64,000 nt of DNA from Chlorobiota bacterium (GCA_016710285.1 JADJXR010000001.1:2916501-2980500); one strand, 5' to 3'; positions 54,038-63,099 are shown, counted from the stretch's first letter. Notes: a model not told the origin generated them from the sequence alone. Translations and numbers: made by a program.

Positions 54038-54067
54038 TCCCCCAAAACAGAGGGTGATGTTGGCGCA

Positions 54068-54102
54068 AAGTAGCGGCCGCGATTCAATCGGGGTCGCTAC
54101 TT
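54068..54102. repeat. Imperfect hairpin between convergent genes, Family A-like
   Basis: Arms AAGTAGCG and CGCTACTT with inner partial pairing (CGAT...ATCG). The GTAGCGG and CGCTAC ends resemble the Family A boundaries. It overlaps the stop codon of the minus-strand gene that ends at 54097 and follows the plus-strand gene ending at 54037, so it could act as a terminator for both. Confidence 0.4.
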
Positions 54103-55104
54103 CTGCGTTGTGCGGGTGGTTATTCCGGCCAGGGTGTTGAACTGCCGGCGTGCGTTCCAGCGGCTTTGCTTGATGTGGTAAGCAACTTCGGCGCCGATCA
54201 GGAAGACCAGCGCGCTGTAGTAAATCCAAATGGCCGCGGCGGCAAGGAAGGCGTACGTCCCGTAGATTTTGCCGAAGGTTCGGAACTCAGTTAAATAAAA
54301 CCCAAACACCTGGCGCGCCACTTCCCACAGCACCGTGCTGGTGATTGCCCCAACAAGAATGATATGCCGCTGCTGCCGCTGGTACGGCATAAACCGGAAG
54401 ATGACATAGAACAGCAGAAGCGAAGTTGCCACGCTGATAACCCCCGACAGAAATCCATCCAGCCCGGTGATGTTTAGGGTGTTTTCGATTCGGTCGCCGG
54501 TGGCCATCACCAGCTGCATGATGGGACCGAACAGGATGCTGATGAAGATCAATAAGCCCACCAGCATGATTGCGAAAACATCATAGAGCTTGTAAATCAA
54601 GAAGTGCCGTTCCTCGCGGCAGCGAAGCACCCGATTCAGCCCAAGCCGCATTGAGGCGGCCAGTGCCGACGCGGTCCAAAGCAAACCGATAAAGCCCACC
54701 AATCCAGCAATCCCACGGTTCTCAACCAGAACGTTCACCTGCGTTTTCAAGGTGTCCAGCACCTCCAATCGGCTGTCGCCGGTGACGATGTACTGGGTGA
54801 CGTAGCGGGTGATCTCCCGCATCACCGATTCGGAATCCAAAAAGTACCCCAGCGCGAACAGCAGCAGCAACAGCAACGGAACCAGCGACGTGATGATGTT
54901 AAACGCAATCCCCGCCGCCAGCATGAAGACGTGGTCCTCATCGGTCCGCAGCCCAATGGCATAAACCTGCTTCCACACCCACGTTAGCCACCCTTGAACG
55001 CCCCGCGTTTCCGGCAACGAAGCAAGCTGCACCGGCGCGGCTGCGGGCATGGGTGCCGGCGGTTGCTCTGCTGCTTGCTGGGCTGATGTCGGTTGCGAAG
55101 GCAT
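54097..55104 (-). CDS. YihY/BrkB family membrane protein
   Basis: 335 residues. An Ala/Pro-rich cytoplasmic N-terminus of about 45 residues is followed by about six membrane segments: HVFMLAAGIAFNIITSLVPLLLLLLFALGYF, IAGLVGFIGLLWTASALAASM, KLYDVFAIMLVGLLIFISILFGPI, GVISVATSLLLFYVIFRFM, ILVGAITSTVLWEVARQVFGFYL and YGTYAFLAAAAIWIYYSALVFLIGAEVAY. The late GTYGxxxAxxxxLxWxYYSxxxxLxGAE-type segment is the family hallmark. These are inner-membrane proteins once named ribonuclease BN in error; function is uncertain. Confidence 0.88.
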   Translation of the reverse strand: MPSQPTSAQQAAEQPPAPMPAAAPVQLASLPETRGVQGWLTWVWKQVYAIGLRTDEDHVFMLAAGIAFNIITSLVPLLLLLLFALGYFLDSESVMREITRYVTQYIVTGDSRLEVLDTLKTQVNVLVENRGIAGLVGFIGLLWTASALAASMRLGLNRVLRCREERHFLIYKLYDVFAIMLVGLLIFISILFGPIMQLVMATGDRIENTLNITGLDGFLSGVISVATSLLLFYVIFRFMPYQRQQRHIILVGAITSTVLWEVARQVFGFYLTEFRTFGKIYGTYAFLAAAAIWIYYSALVFLIGAEVAYHIKQSRWNARRQFNTLAGITTRTTQK

Positions 55105-55227
55105 GGATGGAAAGTTGGTTGGGAGAGGGAGAGAGGAAGAAGCCTGATAGCAAGAAACGATGGATATACTCCGATGGAGCGGGCAGAACCAGATTGCTGC
55201 CGAAAGAGAAAGAGAGAGAGAGAAAAG

Positions 55228-55258
55228 CCCGGGGCGGAAGCGGCAGGCTCGCCCCGGG
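55228..55258 (-). terminator. Terminator of the LolA-like gene, minus strand
   Basis: A perfect 9-bp GC stem (CCCGGGGCG with CGCCCCGGG) with a 13-base loop. On the minus strand it is followed by CTTTTCTCTC. It lies 53 bases after the stop at 55312. The adjoining plus-strand stretch 55202-55226 is a GA-rich simple repeat (GAAAGAGAAAGAGAGAGAGA and onward). Confidence 0.7.
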
Positions 55259-55311
55259 AATCATTCCGATTATTTCTTCCCTCCAGCGTTCGGTTTCCCA
55301 AAGTTCGGCAA

Positions 55312-55965
55312 TTACCGCGACAGATCAATCACCTGCGCCCCTTTCGGTGGCTGGAAGGTGAACGTGGAGGCTGGCGGACGCAGGTTGTAGTTGGCCGAGA
55401 CGATGCGGATGGTTGCCTTCCCCAGCGAAGGGCTTGTGACGGCCACTTGCTGGAATCGGTAGGTCTTTTTATCAATGTACAGGATCGCCTCGGTTACGTC
55501 GCCGATGGTGTTGCTGCCGCGTGGCGTGCACCGAACAACCCACACATCCCGCTTGTTCACTTTGTCGCTCCCTTTCAGTTCGGTGGCGTAATCGCCCGGG
55601 AAGGAGCGAAGGATGTCGTTCGGGGTAAGGCGTCCGCCGCCGGATGCGGTTTTGGAGATCACCACTTGGTTTGCCGAGCGGTTCCAGGTCCAGGTGGTTG
55701 TGCCGTTGCTTACCAGCGTCTGCTTCAAGAACTCAATGGTATATCTGTTCCCTTCCCCATACACCAGCGTTCCGTTGATGGTCCCGGCACCCGCGCCGGT
55801 CTGCTGGAACGTGATCTTTGCCCCTTTCGTTGTGGCATACAACGCCTTGCTTTTGCGGACGATCTCTTGAACGCTTTCCCCCTGCGGTTTCCCCCAACCG
55901 ATGCTTCCGGCCAAGAGGAGGAACGCAACAATGGGAAGGAGCGATCTGTTTATTACGCTATTCAT
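55312..55965 (-). CDS. LolA-like outer-membrane lipoprotein carrier protein
   Basis: Predicted 217 residues from the ATG at 55965. Signal peptide SLLPIVAFLLLAGSIGWG. The mature part has the LolA-like half-barrel look: ESVQEIVRKSKALYATTKGAKITFQQTG, GTLVYGEGNRYTIEF, TLVSNGTTTWTWNRSANQVVI, then ILYIDKKTYRFQQVAVTSPSLGKATIRIVSANYNLRPPASTFTF. LolA shuttles lipoproteins through the periplasm; Bacteroidota encode several divergent relatives. It stands alone here with its own terminator. The larger frame from 56028 lacks a plausible signal peptide at its start. Confidence 0.8.
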   Translation of the reverse strand: MNSVINRSLLPIVAFLLLAGSIGWGKPQGESVQEIVRKSKALYATTKGAKITFQQTGAGAGTINGTLVYGEGNRYTIEFLKQTLVSNGTTTWTWNRSANQVVISKTASGGGRLTPNDILRSFPGDYATELKGSDKVNKRDVWVVRCTPRGSNTIGDVTEAILYIDKKTYRFQQVAVTSPSLGKATIRIVSANYNLRPPASTFTFQPPKGAQVIDLSR

Positions 55966-56112
55966 TTTGGTGCAGTGAGTTTGGTGAAGTTCTGGGAAGC
56001 CCCAGTTGGAATCTATCCCGTGGCCCATGACTATTTCGGAAAGGAGTTGTTTAACAAGTCATCTTGCCCAGTTGCTTCGGCTCCTTCTTCCCCCCCTCCG
56101 TCAACGGCTATT

Positions 56113-56273
56113 GCCGCGTCCCCCTGCTTGGCCGCAAGCGGCTTCGCGTCCCCCCAATGCTGGGAGGAAATGGTTTATAGAAAGATTGCGTTGCTTACTG
56201 TTGGCCAGGTTATCGGATGCCAGCCCCTCCCCCAGAATTGGGGGAGGCGGGGAGGGGGCTGCTGCGTTGGCGG
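56113..56273. repeat. Family B dispersed repeat, copy 2 (reverse)
   Basis: Reverse-complement partner of 33126-33292. On the plus strand it begins GCCGCGTCCCCCTGCTTGGC and ends with AGCAGCCCCC reversed as GGGGGCTGCTGCGTTGGCGG. The palindromes CCTCCCCCAATTCTGGGGGAGG and GCCGCTTGCGGC are shared. About 60 bases in the middle are unrelated to copy 1. It fills most of the 358-base gap 55966-56323 between two minus-strand genes. Confidence 0.8.
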
Positions 56274-56323
56274 TTCAGTAGGCTCCTCCGTTTCCAATAT
56301 CACCCCAAGCCATGTGCCGACGC

Positions 56324-58522
56324 TTACAGCCGAACATCCACTTGCAGGGTTAGGGAGTTGTTCAGCGGGCCGCGGATTTCTTGCAGGTCACCCTGGCTGA
56401 TGATTGCGCGGTTGCGGTACCAGGTCTCGCTGTATTTGGCCGAGATCGTTGCCCACTCGGCCGGCTCCCACTGAACCAGCAGATAGAGCCGTTGGCCCTG
56501 GTCGTAGAACGCAAGGTTCGTGAACCTTCCGGGAACGTCCGATTCGTACTGATAGACCGCTGCGTCGAAATTATCGCCGTTGAACAGCGTGACCCGCCCG
56601 GCAAGGGAAATCGTGGCGATTGGATTCCAGCGAAGGTCCAAAAACGTGAGCGTTCCGTTGGCCGCTGGGCGCAAGGAGCCATACTCAACATATCGCCGCT
56701 CGAACCGCGCACGCAGCCGCAGGCGATCGCCCACCGATGCGTAGCCAGCTTCGATCCTTCCCGATGCGGTGGTTTTGTCGAACAGGGCGCGGCGTTCTTG
56801 GCCCGAGCCATCTTCCAACGTCAGCGCGTCCCCTTTGACCTCCTGCTTCAACCGGCAGGAGAGGCTGAAGCGTGGGGAAAGCGACCAGTCGAATTGCACC
56901 ATCCCGTCGGCTCCGTTGATGGGGAAGGGGACGGAGTAGGTTTGCTGCGGGAATCGGTAGATGTCAAAGTATCCCGAAAGAACGCCACGCGGAACCACCG
57001 GAACTTTCACGCCAACATACACCCCGCGCTCGTTCTGTTGCGCCGTGGGCGACTCCCCAAACCCAACGCCGTGGGGCGTGTAGAAACCGGCATCAACGTT
57101 CCGCCCGGCGATTGCAAATTCCGCGTTGTCCACAGTCCCGCCGATTCCGGCAATCGCGCCAATCTTTCCGTTGCTGCCGCGTGCCGCTTCCCCGAACAGG
57201 TAGAATCCCCCAATCAGATAGCGGGCATCAACGCTGAACAGCTGAAGGTGTTGGCCGGAAAAATCGTGCGAGAAATCGGGTTGGATTGCCACGCTGTAGC
57301 GGGAGTCGTAGCCCGTAATTCCAACGTGGCCGTCGCCGAAACCGTATCGGGCCGCCGCGCCAAGAACCCGTTCCTCCAGCCCACCGCTTCGGCGCAGCTC
57401 GGTGCGGGTACGGCGGTAGCCATCGGTGCCGATGGAGCTTACTTGCGACAGCGTATCGCCAACGGCATCCACCACGCGATCGAACGAGGCATCGAACGAA
57501 CGGTAGGAGCCGAAGACGCTTCCGCTAAGCCCGCGCCGCTTCCGCCCGGTTTCGTTGAACGTCACCGCGCCACCCCGGAAAAACGCCACCTCCCCCGAGG
57601 ACCGATACGGGACAATCCCGCGCCCGGCTTTGTAGGGGGCATCAACCGCGTCGCCCCCTTTGGTCCCGCCGAAGCTGCTCCAGAGTGCCAGCCCCTGGCC
57701 ATATTCTGCGGTGAAATCTCCCACAATCAATCGAACAGGGCCAACCGTTGCCGCGCCGCTTCCGCTGACGAACGCCCCCAGCCGCTGCTGGACGGTCCCC
57801 ACCGGCTGCGACGGGTCCACAAGCTCATGGCTGGCGTAGCTGCGCGCCAGTGTGTCGTTGAAGGTGAGCGGCTCGCCGGCATCTTTTTCAAATGTGAGGT
57901 TCAGTTCGTGGTCGCCGTAGCGTAAGGTTAGGCGGGTCATCAACGCATCGCGCAAGCCAAGATAGGAGGGGCCGATGGAGATGGTATCAACCCCCAGCGA
58001 GTCGCCCGTGGCGGGGTCGCGGCGGAGAACGCGGCGCAGAAGGTTATCGCCATATCCCCGCCGTGGCTGAAGGTCGCGGATCCACCGCGAACGAAGCGTG
58101 GCCCGCAGCGGAATCGAGGGGTGATCAATCTGGCTCATGGGCCGGGCAAGGGTGGTGTAGGTTCGCAGGATTGCGCGTTGCGGCTCCGACAGCGTTGGTA
58201 TCTCCTCAAGCTGTTCAAACTCCACCGGGTTCAGGCTATCAACAGCGGTCAGGATTGCCACCGCGTCGTGCAAGGTAATGCCAGGAAGCCGCGACAGCTC
58301 ATCGGCAGTGGTGGTGTAAAGGTTCATCGGGGCGGTGCGGTAGCGTTCCAGCTCATCCAAGAACTCGGGGTCCTGGTCGCCTTGCTCGCCGGCATCTTCC
58401 ACGGTTCGTTCAAGCTCAATTTCCAGCCCATCGGGAACGCCTTCATCGGCCTGGGCAAAAAGGGATGGCGATGGAGAGAGAAGGATCACCAATCCCGCAA
58501 GAATCAAGCGGCGGGCTACCAT
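56324..58522 (-). CDS. Helix-hairpin-helix protein with outer-membrane beta-barrel
   Basis: Predicted 732 residues from the ATG at 58522. Signal peptide MVARRLILAGLVILLSPSPSLFAQ. At about 66-121 there are two helix-hairpin-helix-like units (MNLYTTTADELSRLPGITLHDAVAILTAV and LEEIPTLSEPQRAILRTY) of the ComEA type. The remaining 600 residues are rich in alternating, aromatic-bounded strands (for example HLQLFSVDARYLIGGFYLFGEA and LRLRARFERRYVEYG) and look like a large outer-membrane barrel. The start overlaps the end of the PorV-like gene by 7 bases, so they are co-transcribed. HhH usually binds DNA or protein; a role in DNA uptake or in T9SS is possible but not shown. Confidence 0.65.
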   Translation of the reverse strand: MVARRLILAGLVILLSPSPSLFAQADEGVPDGLEIELERTVEDAGEQGDQDPEFLDELERYRTAPMNLYTTTADELSRLPGITLHDAVAILTAVDSLNPVEFEQLEEIPTLSEPQRAILRTYTTLARPMSQIDHPSIPLRATLRSRWIRDLQPRRGYGDNLLRRVLRRDPATGDSLGVDTISIGPSYLGLRDALMTRLTLRYGDHELNLTFEKDAGEPLTFNDTLARSYASHELVDPSQPVGTVQQRLGAFVSGSGAATVGPVRLIVGDFTAEYGQGLALWSSFGGTKGGDAVDAPYKAGRGIVPYRSSGEVAFFRGGAVTFNETGRKRRGLSGSVFGSYRSFDASFDRVVDAVGDTLSQVSSIGTDGYRRTRTELRRSGGLEERVLGAAARYGFGDGHVGITGYDSRYSVAIQPDFSHDFSGQHLQLFSVDARYLIGGFYLFGEAARGSNGKIGAIAGIGGTVDNAEFAIAGRNVDAGFYTPHGVGFGESPTAQQNERGVYVGVKVPVVPRGVLSGYFDIYRFPQQTYSVPFPINGADGMVQFDWSLSPRFSLSCRLKQEVKGDALTLEDGSGQERRALFDKTTASGRIEAGYASVGDRLRLRARFERRYVEYGSLRPAANGTLTFLDLRWNPIATISLAGRVTLFNGDNFDAAVYQYESDVPGRFTNLAFYDQGQRLYLLVQWEPAEWATISAKYSETWYRNRAIISQGDLQEIRGPLNNSLTLQVDVRL

Positions 58523-59361
58523 GCAACCCCCACCCCAACGGAATGCCGCAAGCCAACGGGGTTCACCCATGCGCCGCCATACTCAATCAGGTACTCGCCG
58601 AAGCGATAGCCGAACCCAAGCGAAAGGTTTGTGGGATAGTGCCCAACCCCGCCGCGCATCATCAATTCCGGAAGGAGCCATGTGGAGAATCCGAGCGAGG
58701 TGGTGATGGCATGGCCAATCTGGTTGCTCATGTCAATCGAGAGCGAGGTAGCGGGCGATAGGTCGAAGGCAAAACCGACGGCAAGGGTTTGCGGCAGTGG
58801 TTCGTTGGCAACGGTGGCGCGGGTAAGGTTGGTTGCTGCGCCACCAATGCGGATTCCCGCTGCCGGGCGCACCAGCAACCCAACGTCGAGCGTTGGGGCA
58901 ACGGCGGATCCGTAGCTCTCAATATTCACCGAGTTCAAGGCGATTGCCGCGCCAAGCGTGATAAACCGATCGGGAGAAAATGCGACCATCCCGCCGCCGC
59001 GAACCTGCCGGTAGGTTGCCGCGCTCAATCCCTCAAGGTTCACCCCAACGTTGAAGGTGGAATCCAACGGCAATGTGGCAAGAAGGCTGCCGTCAACATA
59101 ACCGGCAATGCCAAGCGAAGAAGGGGAGGCGCTGGCATGAAGCCGCCGCCCGACGGTTCCGGCCAATGCCGGGTTCACGCGGGCAAACGGAAGCTCACCC
59201 GCGCGCGCAGCCCCCGATCCGGCCAGCGCAATTTCGGTGGAGCTTGGCGCAACGGGTAGTTGGGCAAACGCTATCTTGCCAACCAGAAACAATGCGGCAA
59301 CAATCCACCCCTTTTTCCGGTGGAGCGGCTTCAGTAGATTCGGGCATTGAGGACAGGGCAT
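58516..59361 (-). CDS. PorV/PorQ-like outer-membrane barrel protein
   Basis: 281 residues with a signal peptide (WIVAALFLVGKIAFAQ). The pattern EIALAGSGAARAGELPFARVNPALAG near the N-terminus is that of PorV/PorQ and FadL-like barrels. Glycine-rich strand pairs follow (ITLGAAIALNSVNIESYG, IRIGGAATNLTRATV, RGGVGHYPTNLSLGFGYRFGEYLIEYGG). PorV and PorQ are outer-membrane partners of T9SS that take part in cargo release or attachment. It is probably the first gene of a two-gene operon with the HhH-barrel gene and is divergent from PorD across 155 bases, which supports a T9SS link. Confidence 0.7.
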   Translation of the reverse strand: MPCPQCPNLLKPLHRKKGWIVAALFLVGKIAFAQLPVAPSSTEIALAGSGAARAGELPFARVNPALAGTVGRRLHASASPSSLGIAGYVDGSLLATLPLDSTFNVGVNLEGLSAATYRQVRGGGMVAFSPDRFITLGAAIALNSVNIESYGSAVAPTLDVGLLVRPAAGIRIGGAATNLTRATVANEPLPQTLAVGFAFDLSPATSLSIDMSNQIGHAITTSLGFSTWLLPELMMRGGVGHYPTNLSLGFGYRFGEYLIEYGGAWVNPVGLRHSVGVGVAW

Positions 59362-59516
59362 ACGGAATCTTCAAGATCGGTTGATAGGAGCCGGAGAGTG
59401 GTGGGGCCAAACGTCAGCCGCAGAAAGGGGGAATTGTGATTCCTCCAACCAGCCAGCCACCGTTGGCTATCTCCGTTCAACGAACTACGGACTAATCTAC
59501 AAACTTCAATCTGGCA

Positions 59517-60425
59517 ATGACGCAACGCACAGCAGTTTTGATCGGTTTTTTCTTGGCAACACTCGTTTGGGGTTGGCCCCAGGCTACGGCTCAAGAAATT
59601 GAATCATCGGTAAGCATCAACGTGGATCAAATCCCTTCCGCCGACCAGGAGGAACTTTCCGGATTTGCCGACGAGATGAAACGCTACATTGATGAGATGA
59701 AATGGACAGGGGAAGATTGGAGCGGCGAGAAAGTGGCGATGAACGTCAGCGTGGTGGTGACGGGGGGGGGCAACGGCTACTACACCGCAAAATTTTTGGT
59801 GGGAAGCCAACGCAAAGTGGAAGGCTCGGGGAACCTTACGCCGATGATGAAAGTGCTGGATGAATATTGGGAGTTCCGATACTCCCGCAACCAACCGTTC
59901 CAGCACGACCCCACCAGCTACGACTACTTAAGCGGCCCGATTGATTTCTACGCCTACGTTGCGCTTGGCCTTGAGCTTGACAGCCGCACCCTGTATGGCG
60001 GCAACGCCATGTACGAGCGTGCAAGCGAGCTTGCACAACGCGCTCAGCTTCGCTCCGATAGCAAAGGCTGGACCACGCAAGCCGTCACCGGAAGCTACTC
60101 CCGGGTTGGATTTATCCGCGAGCTTACCAACGCGCGGTTTGCGCCGCTGCGAGCCTACATTTTCAACTACCACAAAAACGGGCTTGACCTTCTGGCCAGC
60201 AACCGCGCCGCTGGGATTGACTCCATCAACAACCACCTTACCAGCCTTGTGTTTGCCATTGATAAGCTGGTGGAATCCAGCACCATCGTCCGGGTGCTGA
60301 ACGACACGAAATATCGGGAATATGCCGAGCTGTTCGCCGGCTCGCACGATGCAATGGTCTGGCGCAAACTGATGTTCATTGACCCGATCCACCAAGCGAT
60401 TTACGAGGAAGCAAAAAATAAGTAG
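59517..60425 (+). CDS. porD: PorD-like T9SS component (DUF4835)
   Basis: 302 residues with signal peptide TAVLIGFFLATLVWGWPQATAQ. The body matches DUF4835: VSINVDQIPSADQEELSGFADEMKRYI, the repeating MNVSVVVTGGGNGYYTAKFLVGSQR strand region, NQPFQHDPTSYDYLSGPIDFYAYVALGLELDS, then YFxK-like HNGLDLL and a terminal DPIHQAIYEEAKNK. PorD is needed for type IX secretion in gliding Bacteroidota. Many T9SS cargo proteins are encoded in the same window. Start chosen at 59517, which gives the signal peptide directly. Confidence 0.8.
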   Translation: MTQRTAVLIGFFLATLVWGWPQATAQEIESSVSINVDQIPSADQEELSGFADEMKRYIDEMKWTGEDWSGEKVAMNVSVVVTGGGNGYYTAKFLVGSQRKVEGSGNLTPMMKVLDEYWEFRYSRNQPFQHDPTSYDYLSGPIDFYAYVALGLELDSRTLYGGNAMYERASELAQRAQLRSDSKGWTTQAVTGSYSRVGFIRELTNARFAPLRAYIFNYHKNGLDLLASNRAAGIDSINNHLTSLVFAIDKLVESSTIVRVLNDTKYREYAELFAGSHDAMVWRKLMFIDPIHQAIYEEAKNK

Positions 60426-60506
60426 GGGAGTGGTGGCCTTGATGAATCGGGGCATCCACCGCTGCACCGGAATACCAACACGAATTATTCCACAATTACA
60501 ACGAAG

Positions 60507-61229
60507 ATGAAAACCTCCAAAAGGAAAAGCGGAATAATCGTTGCAGGCTCTCTATCCTGCATCATGGCTATTTTTTTTGCGATGGTTTCTGGTGGATTGG
60601 TCGGGTGTAAACTTTCAGTTTCCGGGCCGCCTGACAGCGTTGCCATCTCGAAAACCGATACCGGCGTGGTCCCCAAAACCGACACTACCATAATTTCTGG
60701 AATAGTGGAAGACAGCATGGGTTTGCCTGTCCCAGGCGCGGCGGTGGAAATTGTGAGAGTAAACGAGGGAGTTGTCGTGTCGGACACCACAAACAGCGAT
60801 GGGGAAGTCTCCTTCGCAGGAGATTTTGCCCACCCAGAGAAATTGATTATCCGCGCACAGCATCCAGATTTCAGGCCGTTTTCTCAGAATTTAGCCGTTG
60901 CAATCAACGCTGCCGCAAACCCGCAGAGCCTTCGTCTTCGCCTTGAGCCTGCTGAAGGGCGTTGTGTCAATATCCCCGTAGAAGTCGTGTACCAGAAGGA
61001 AAGGGGGAATATCTATTACGTTGCAACCGGTGCAGAAATTCGATTATTCAGCGAAGGGAAATTGCGTTCAAAAGCAATACTTGATTCAAGCTGCGTGGAA
61101 TTCACCTCGCTTCCAGTAGGAGCATTTAGAATTGAGATAACGAAGCCAGGGTTCCGATTAGGAGACGATGACTTCACGATAACGGAGTGTGGAATTTATC
61201 GGATAACTTTTCATATTTATCCAGAGTGA
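60507..61229 (+). CDS. Putative lipoprotein with carboxypeptidase-regulatory-like domain
   Basis: 240 residues. A long N-terminal hydrophobic segment ends in a lipobox-like GLVGC (C34), so the protein is probably lipid-anchored. From about 60 to 130 there is a CarboxypepD_reg-like beta fold (SGIVEDSMGLPVPGAAVEIVRVNEGVVVSDTTNSDGEVSF). A second beta-rich segment follows to the end. It has a somewhat lower GC content than its neighbours. It follows porD by 81 bases on the same strand, but there is no evidence of functional coupling. Function unknown. Confidence 0.65.
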   Translation: MKTSKRKSGIIVAGSLSCIMAIFFAMVSGGLVGCKLSVSGPPDSVAISKTDTGVVPKTDTTIISGIVEDSMGLPVPGAAVEIVRVNEGVVVSDTTNSDGEVSFAGDFAHPEKLIIRAQHPDFRPFSQNLAVAINAAANPQSLRLRLEPAEGRCVNIPVEVVYQKERGNIYYVATGAEIRLFSEGKLRSKAILDSSCVEFTSLPVGAFRIEITKPGFRLGDDDFTITECGIYRITFHIYPE

Positions 61230-61289
61230 TGAAGGCCATTATTCTTTGCCTCGGCTGTAGATTTTTAACGAGTGCAATTGAAGTATCCT

Positions 61290-62075
61290 TCACCGCCGCT
61301 TGTACTGGAATTGCACCGGAACATCTACCCAGGCGGAGGTGGGCCAGCCGTTCCGTTTGGTGGCGGGTTTGAAGCGGGTCCGCAGCACCCCGCGCAATGC
61401 CGATGTCACCAGCAGCGCGCCGCATTTTCCTTTTACGTCCACATCGCTTACGAACGCCCGCCGTGCATCCCCTTGCCGGCCAACATACGCCCGCACCGTC
61501 ACCCTCCCTTTGCACCTCCATTCCGTGGTGATTGGCGAGTTGTTCATGTTCTGCTGCAGCAGGTCCATCGGCATTTCCGGCAACGTCACAATGGCGGTGT
61601 CTGGTTCTTCCGAGCTTACCTCCGATAATCGCTCCATCGCGCTTTCCAACTTCTTCCGTGCAAACTTCCGCAGGCGTTCTAGCCGGACTTGAATCGGCTT
61701 GGTTTGTTTGGTTGGAGCGGTGTTGTTAATCAGAAGAAATCGGGGGCCGGCAAGGATCACCCCAACCGTGGTGCAACTGTCCAGCGACGCGGTGTCGGTT
61801 GCCGATTCCGCTGCCATCACCGCCGTTTTCATGTCGTCCACCAGCCCGGTGGTGATCGAGAAAACCACCCCTTCCTTCCCACGTGCGTAAATCCCCCGCC
61901 CGCTGGTGAAAATCAGCATGGACTCGGTGGTGTCGTTGCAAGGGACGTAGGTGGCATCAACAAGGATGGTGTCGAACGGATCGCTGGGGGGAACGGGGGG
62001 CACGGCGGCGGGCTGCGCCACGGCGGAGCAGGCCAGCAGGGCCAAGAAAAGAGAGATGGCAACCAACAAACGCAT
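61290..62075 (-). CDS. TonB C-terminal-domain protein, probably lipid-anchored
   Basis: Predicted 261 residues from the ATG at 62075. The start MRLLVAISLFLALLACSAVAQ contains LLAC, a possible lipobox. The C-terminal roughly 90 residues have the TonB-like pattern: WRCKGRVTVRAYVGRQGDARRAFVSDVDVKG, then TSALRGVLRTRFKPATKRNGWPTSAWVDVPVQFQY. TonB C-terminal domains contact outer-membrane receptors; many short Bacteroidota members are not true energy transducers. The usual TonB N-terminal membrane anchor and long Pro/Lys spacer are not present. ExbB/ExbD are not adjacent. Confidence 0.7.
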   Translation of the reverse strand: MRLLVAISLFLALLACSAVAQPAAVPPVPPSDPFDTILVDATYVPCNDTTESMLIFTSGRGIYARGKEGVVFSITTGLVDDMKTAVMAAESATDTASLDSCTTVGVILAGPRFLLINNTAPTKQTKPIQVRLERLRKFARKKLESAMERLSEVSSEEPDTAIVTLPEMPMDLLQQNMNNSPITTEWRCKGRVTVRAYVGRQGDARRAFVSDVDVKGKCGALLVTSALRGVLRTRFKPATKRNGWPTSAWVDVPVQFQYKRR

Positions 62076-62244
62076 GAGCGATCGGGAACGGATTGAGGCA
62101 ATGGAAAAGGGCGATGGCCTATTCATGGAAAGAACGGGTTCTTCCGGCTAATCATCACGGCAAAAAGATACGGCAAAAAGGACACGACAACCAGCCCACC
62201 ACCCACGGAGGTCCGCAAGCCTTGCAATCCTGCTATTTTGCGGC

Positions 62245-63099
62245 ATGATCCTTCCATTCCAAAAAATGTCCGGCGCGGGGAACACCTTTATCGTGGCCGA
62301 CAGCCGCCACGTCCCTTCCAATCTGGACCTTGCTTCGCTGGCTCCGCTGCTTTGCTCCCAAGAACAACCGCACGGCGGGGCCGATGGCTTCATGGCGATA
62401 CGCCCGGGCGATTCCCAACCCGGCAGCCACGATTTCACCATGCTTTACTATAACCGCGACGGATCCACCGGAATGATGTGTGGCAACGGTGGTCGCTGCG
62501 CCGTGCGGTTCGCTGCCGACCACGGATTTATTGCCAACCCCGATGCTGTGACTTTTGCCAACGCTGGGGTGGAGTATCGGGCAAGGCTTACCGAGCGGGG
62601 GGTGCTGGTGCGGTTTCCCAATCCACGAAGGGTTGCGCTTCACCAATCGTTCAGCCTGTTCGGCACGGCGCAATCCTACCATTTTGTTGATGTTGGAACG
62701 CCCCACGCAATCCTTCTTCTGGAAACCCTTGCCAGCAATCCCAACAACATTTCGGAGCTTGATGTGGCCAGCTGGGGCGCGGCGGTTCGGAACCACGAGG
62801 CGTTCCGGCCGGAGGGGGCAAACGCAAACTTCTTGCAGGTGAGGGAAGGGGGGGCGGGCATTCAGCTGCGGACGTTTGAGCGTGGTGTGGAGGCCGAAAC
62901 GGGGGCGTGCGGGACCGGAGCAATCGCCTCGGCAATCGTTGCCGCGCTCCTGTTTGGGTTGGCTGCGCCGGTGGCCGTTACAACCACCAGCGGCGCAACG
63001 CTGTACGTTGGCTTCACCGTGGAAGAGGGGGGGATCCAGAACGTTTTTTTAGAAGGGGATGCCACGGTGATGCTGGCCGGAGAGATGGAGCTTCGGTGA
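62245..63099 (+). CDS. dapF: Diaminopimelate epimerase
   Basis: 284 residues, standard length. The start ILPFQKMSGAGNTFIVAD is the family N-terminus. The two catalytic cysteines lie in MMCGNGGRCAVRF (about 74-82) and ETGACGTGAIASAIVA (about 216-231). It converts LL- to meso-diaminopimelate in the lysine and peptidoglycan pathway, in the cytoplasm. It is a single gene; the neighbours are on the opposite strand on both sides. Confidence 0.95.
   Translation: MILPFQKMSGAGNTFIVADSRHVPSNLDLASLAPLLCSQEQPHGGADGFMAIRPGDSQPGSHDFTMLYYNRDGSTGMMCGNGGRCAVRFAADHGFIANPDAVTFANAGVEYRARLTERGVLVRFPNPRRVALHQSFSLFGTAQSYHFVDVGTPHAILLLETLASNPNNISELDVASWGAAVRNHEAFRPEGANANFLQVREGGAGIQLRTFERGVEAETGACGTGAIASAIVAALLFGLAAPVAVTTTSGATLYVGFTVEEGGIQNVFLEGDATVMLAGEMELR

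Noticed and set aside
56381..57925. 514-aa plus-strand frame
   Set aside because: Lies opposite the HhH-barrel gene; composition and lack of motifs mark it as a shadow.
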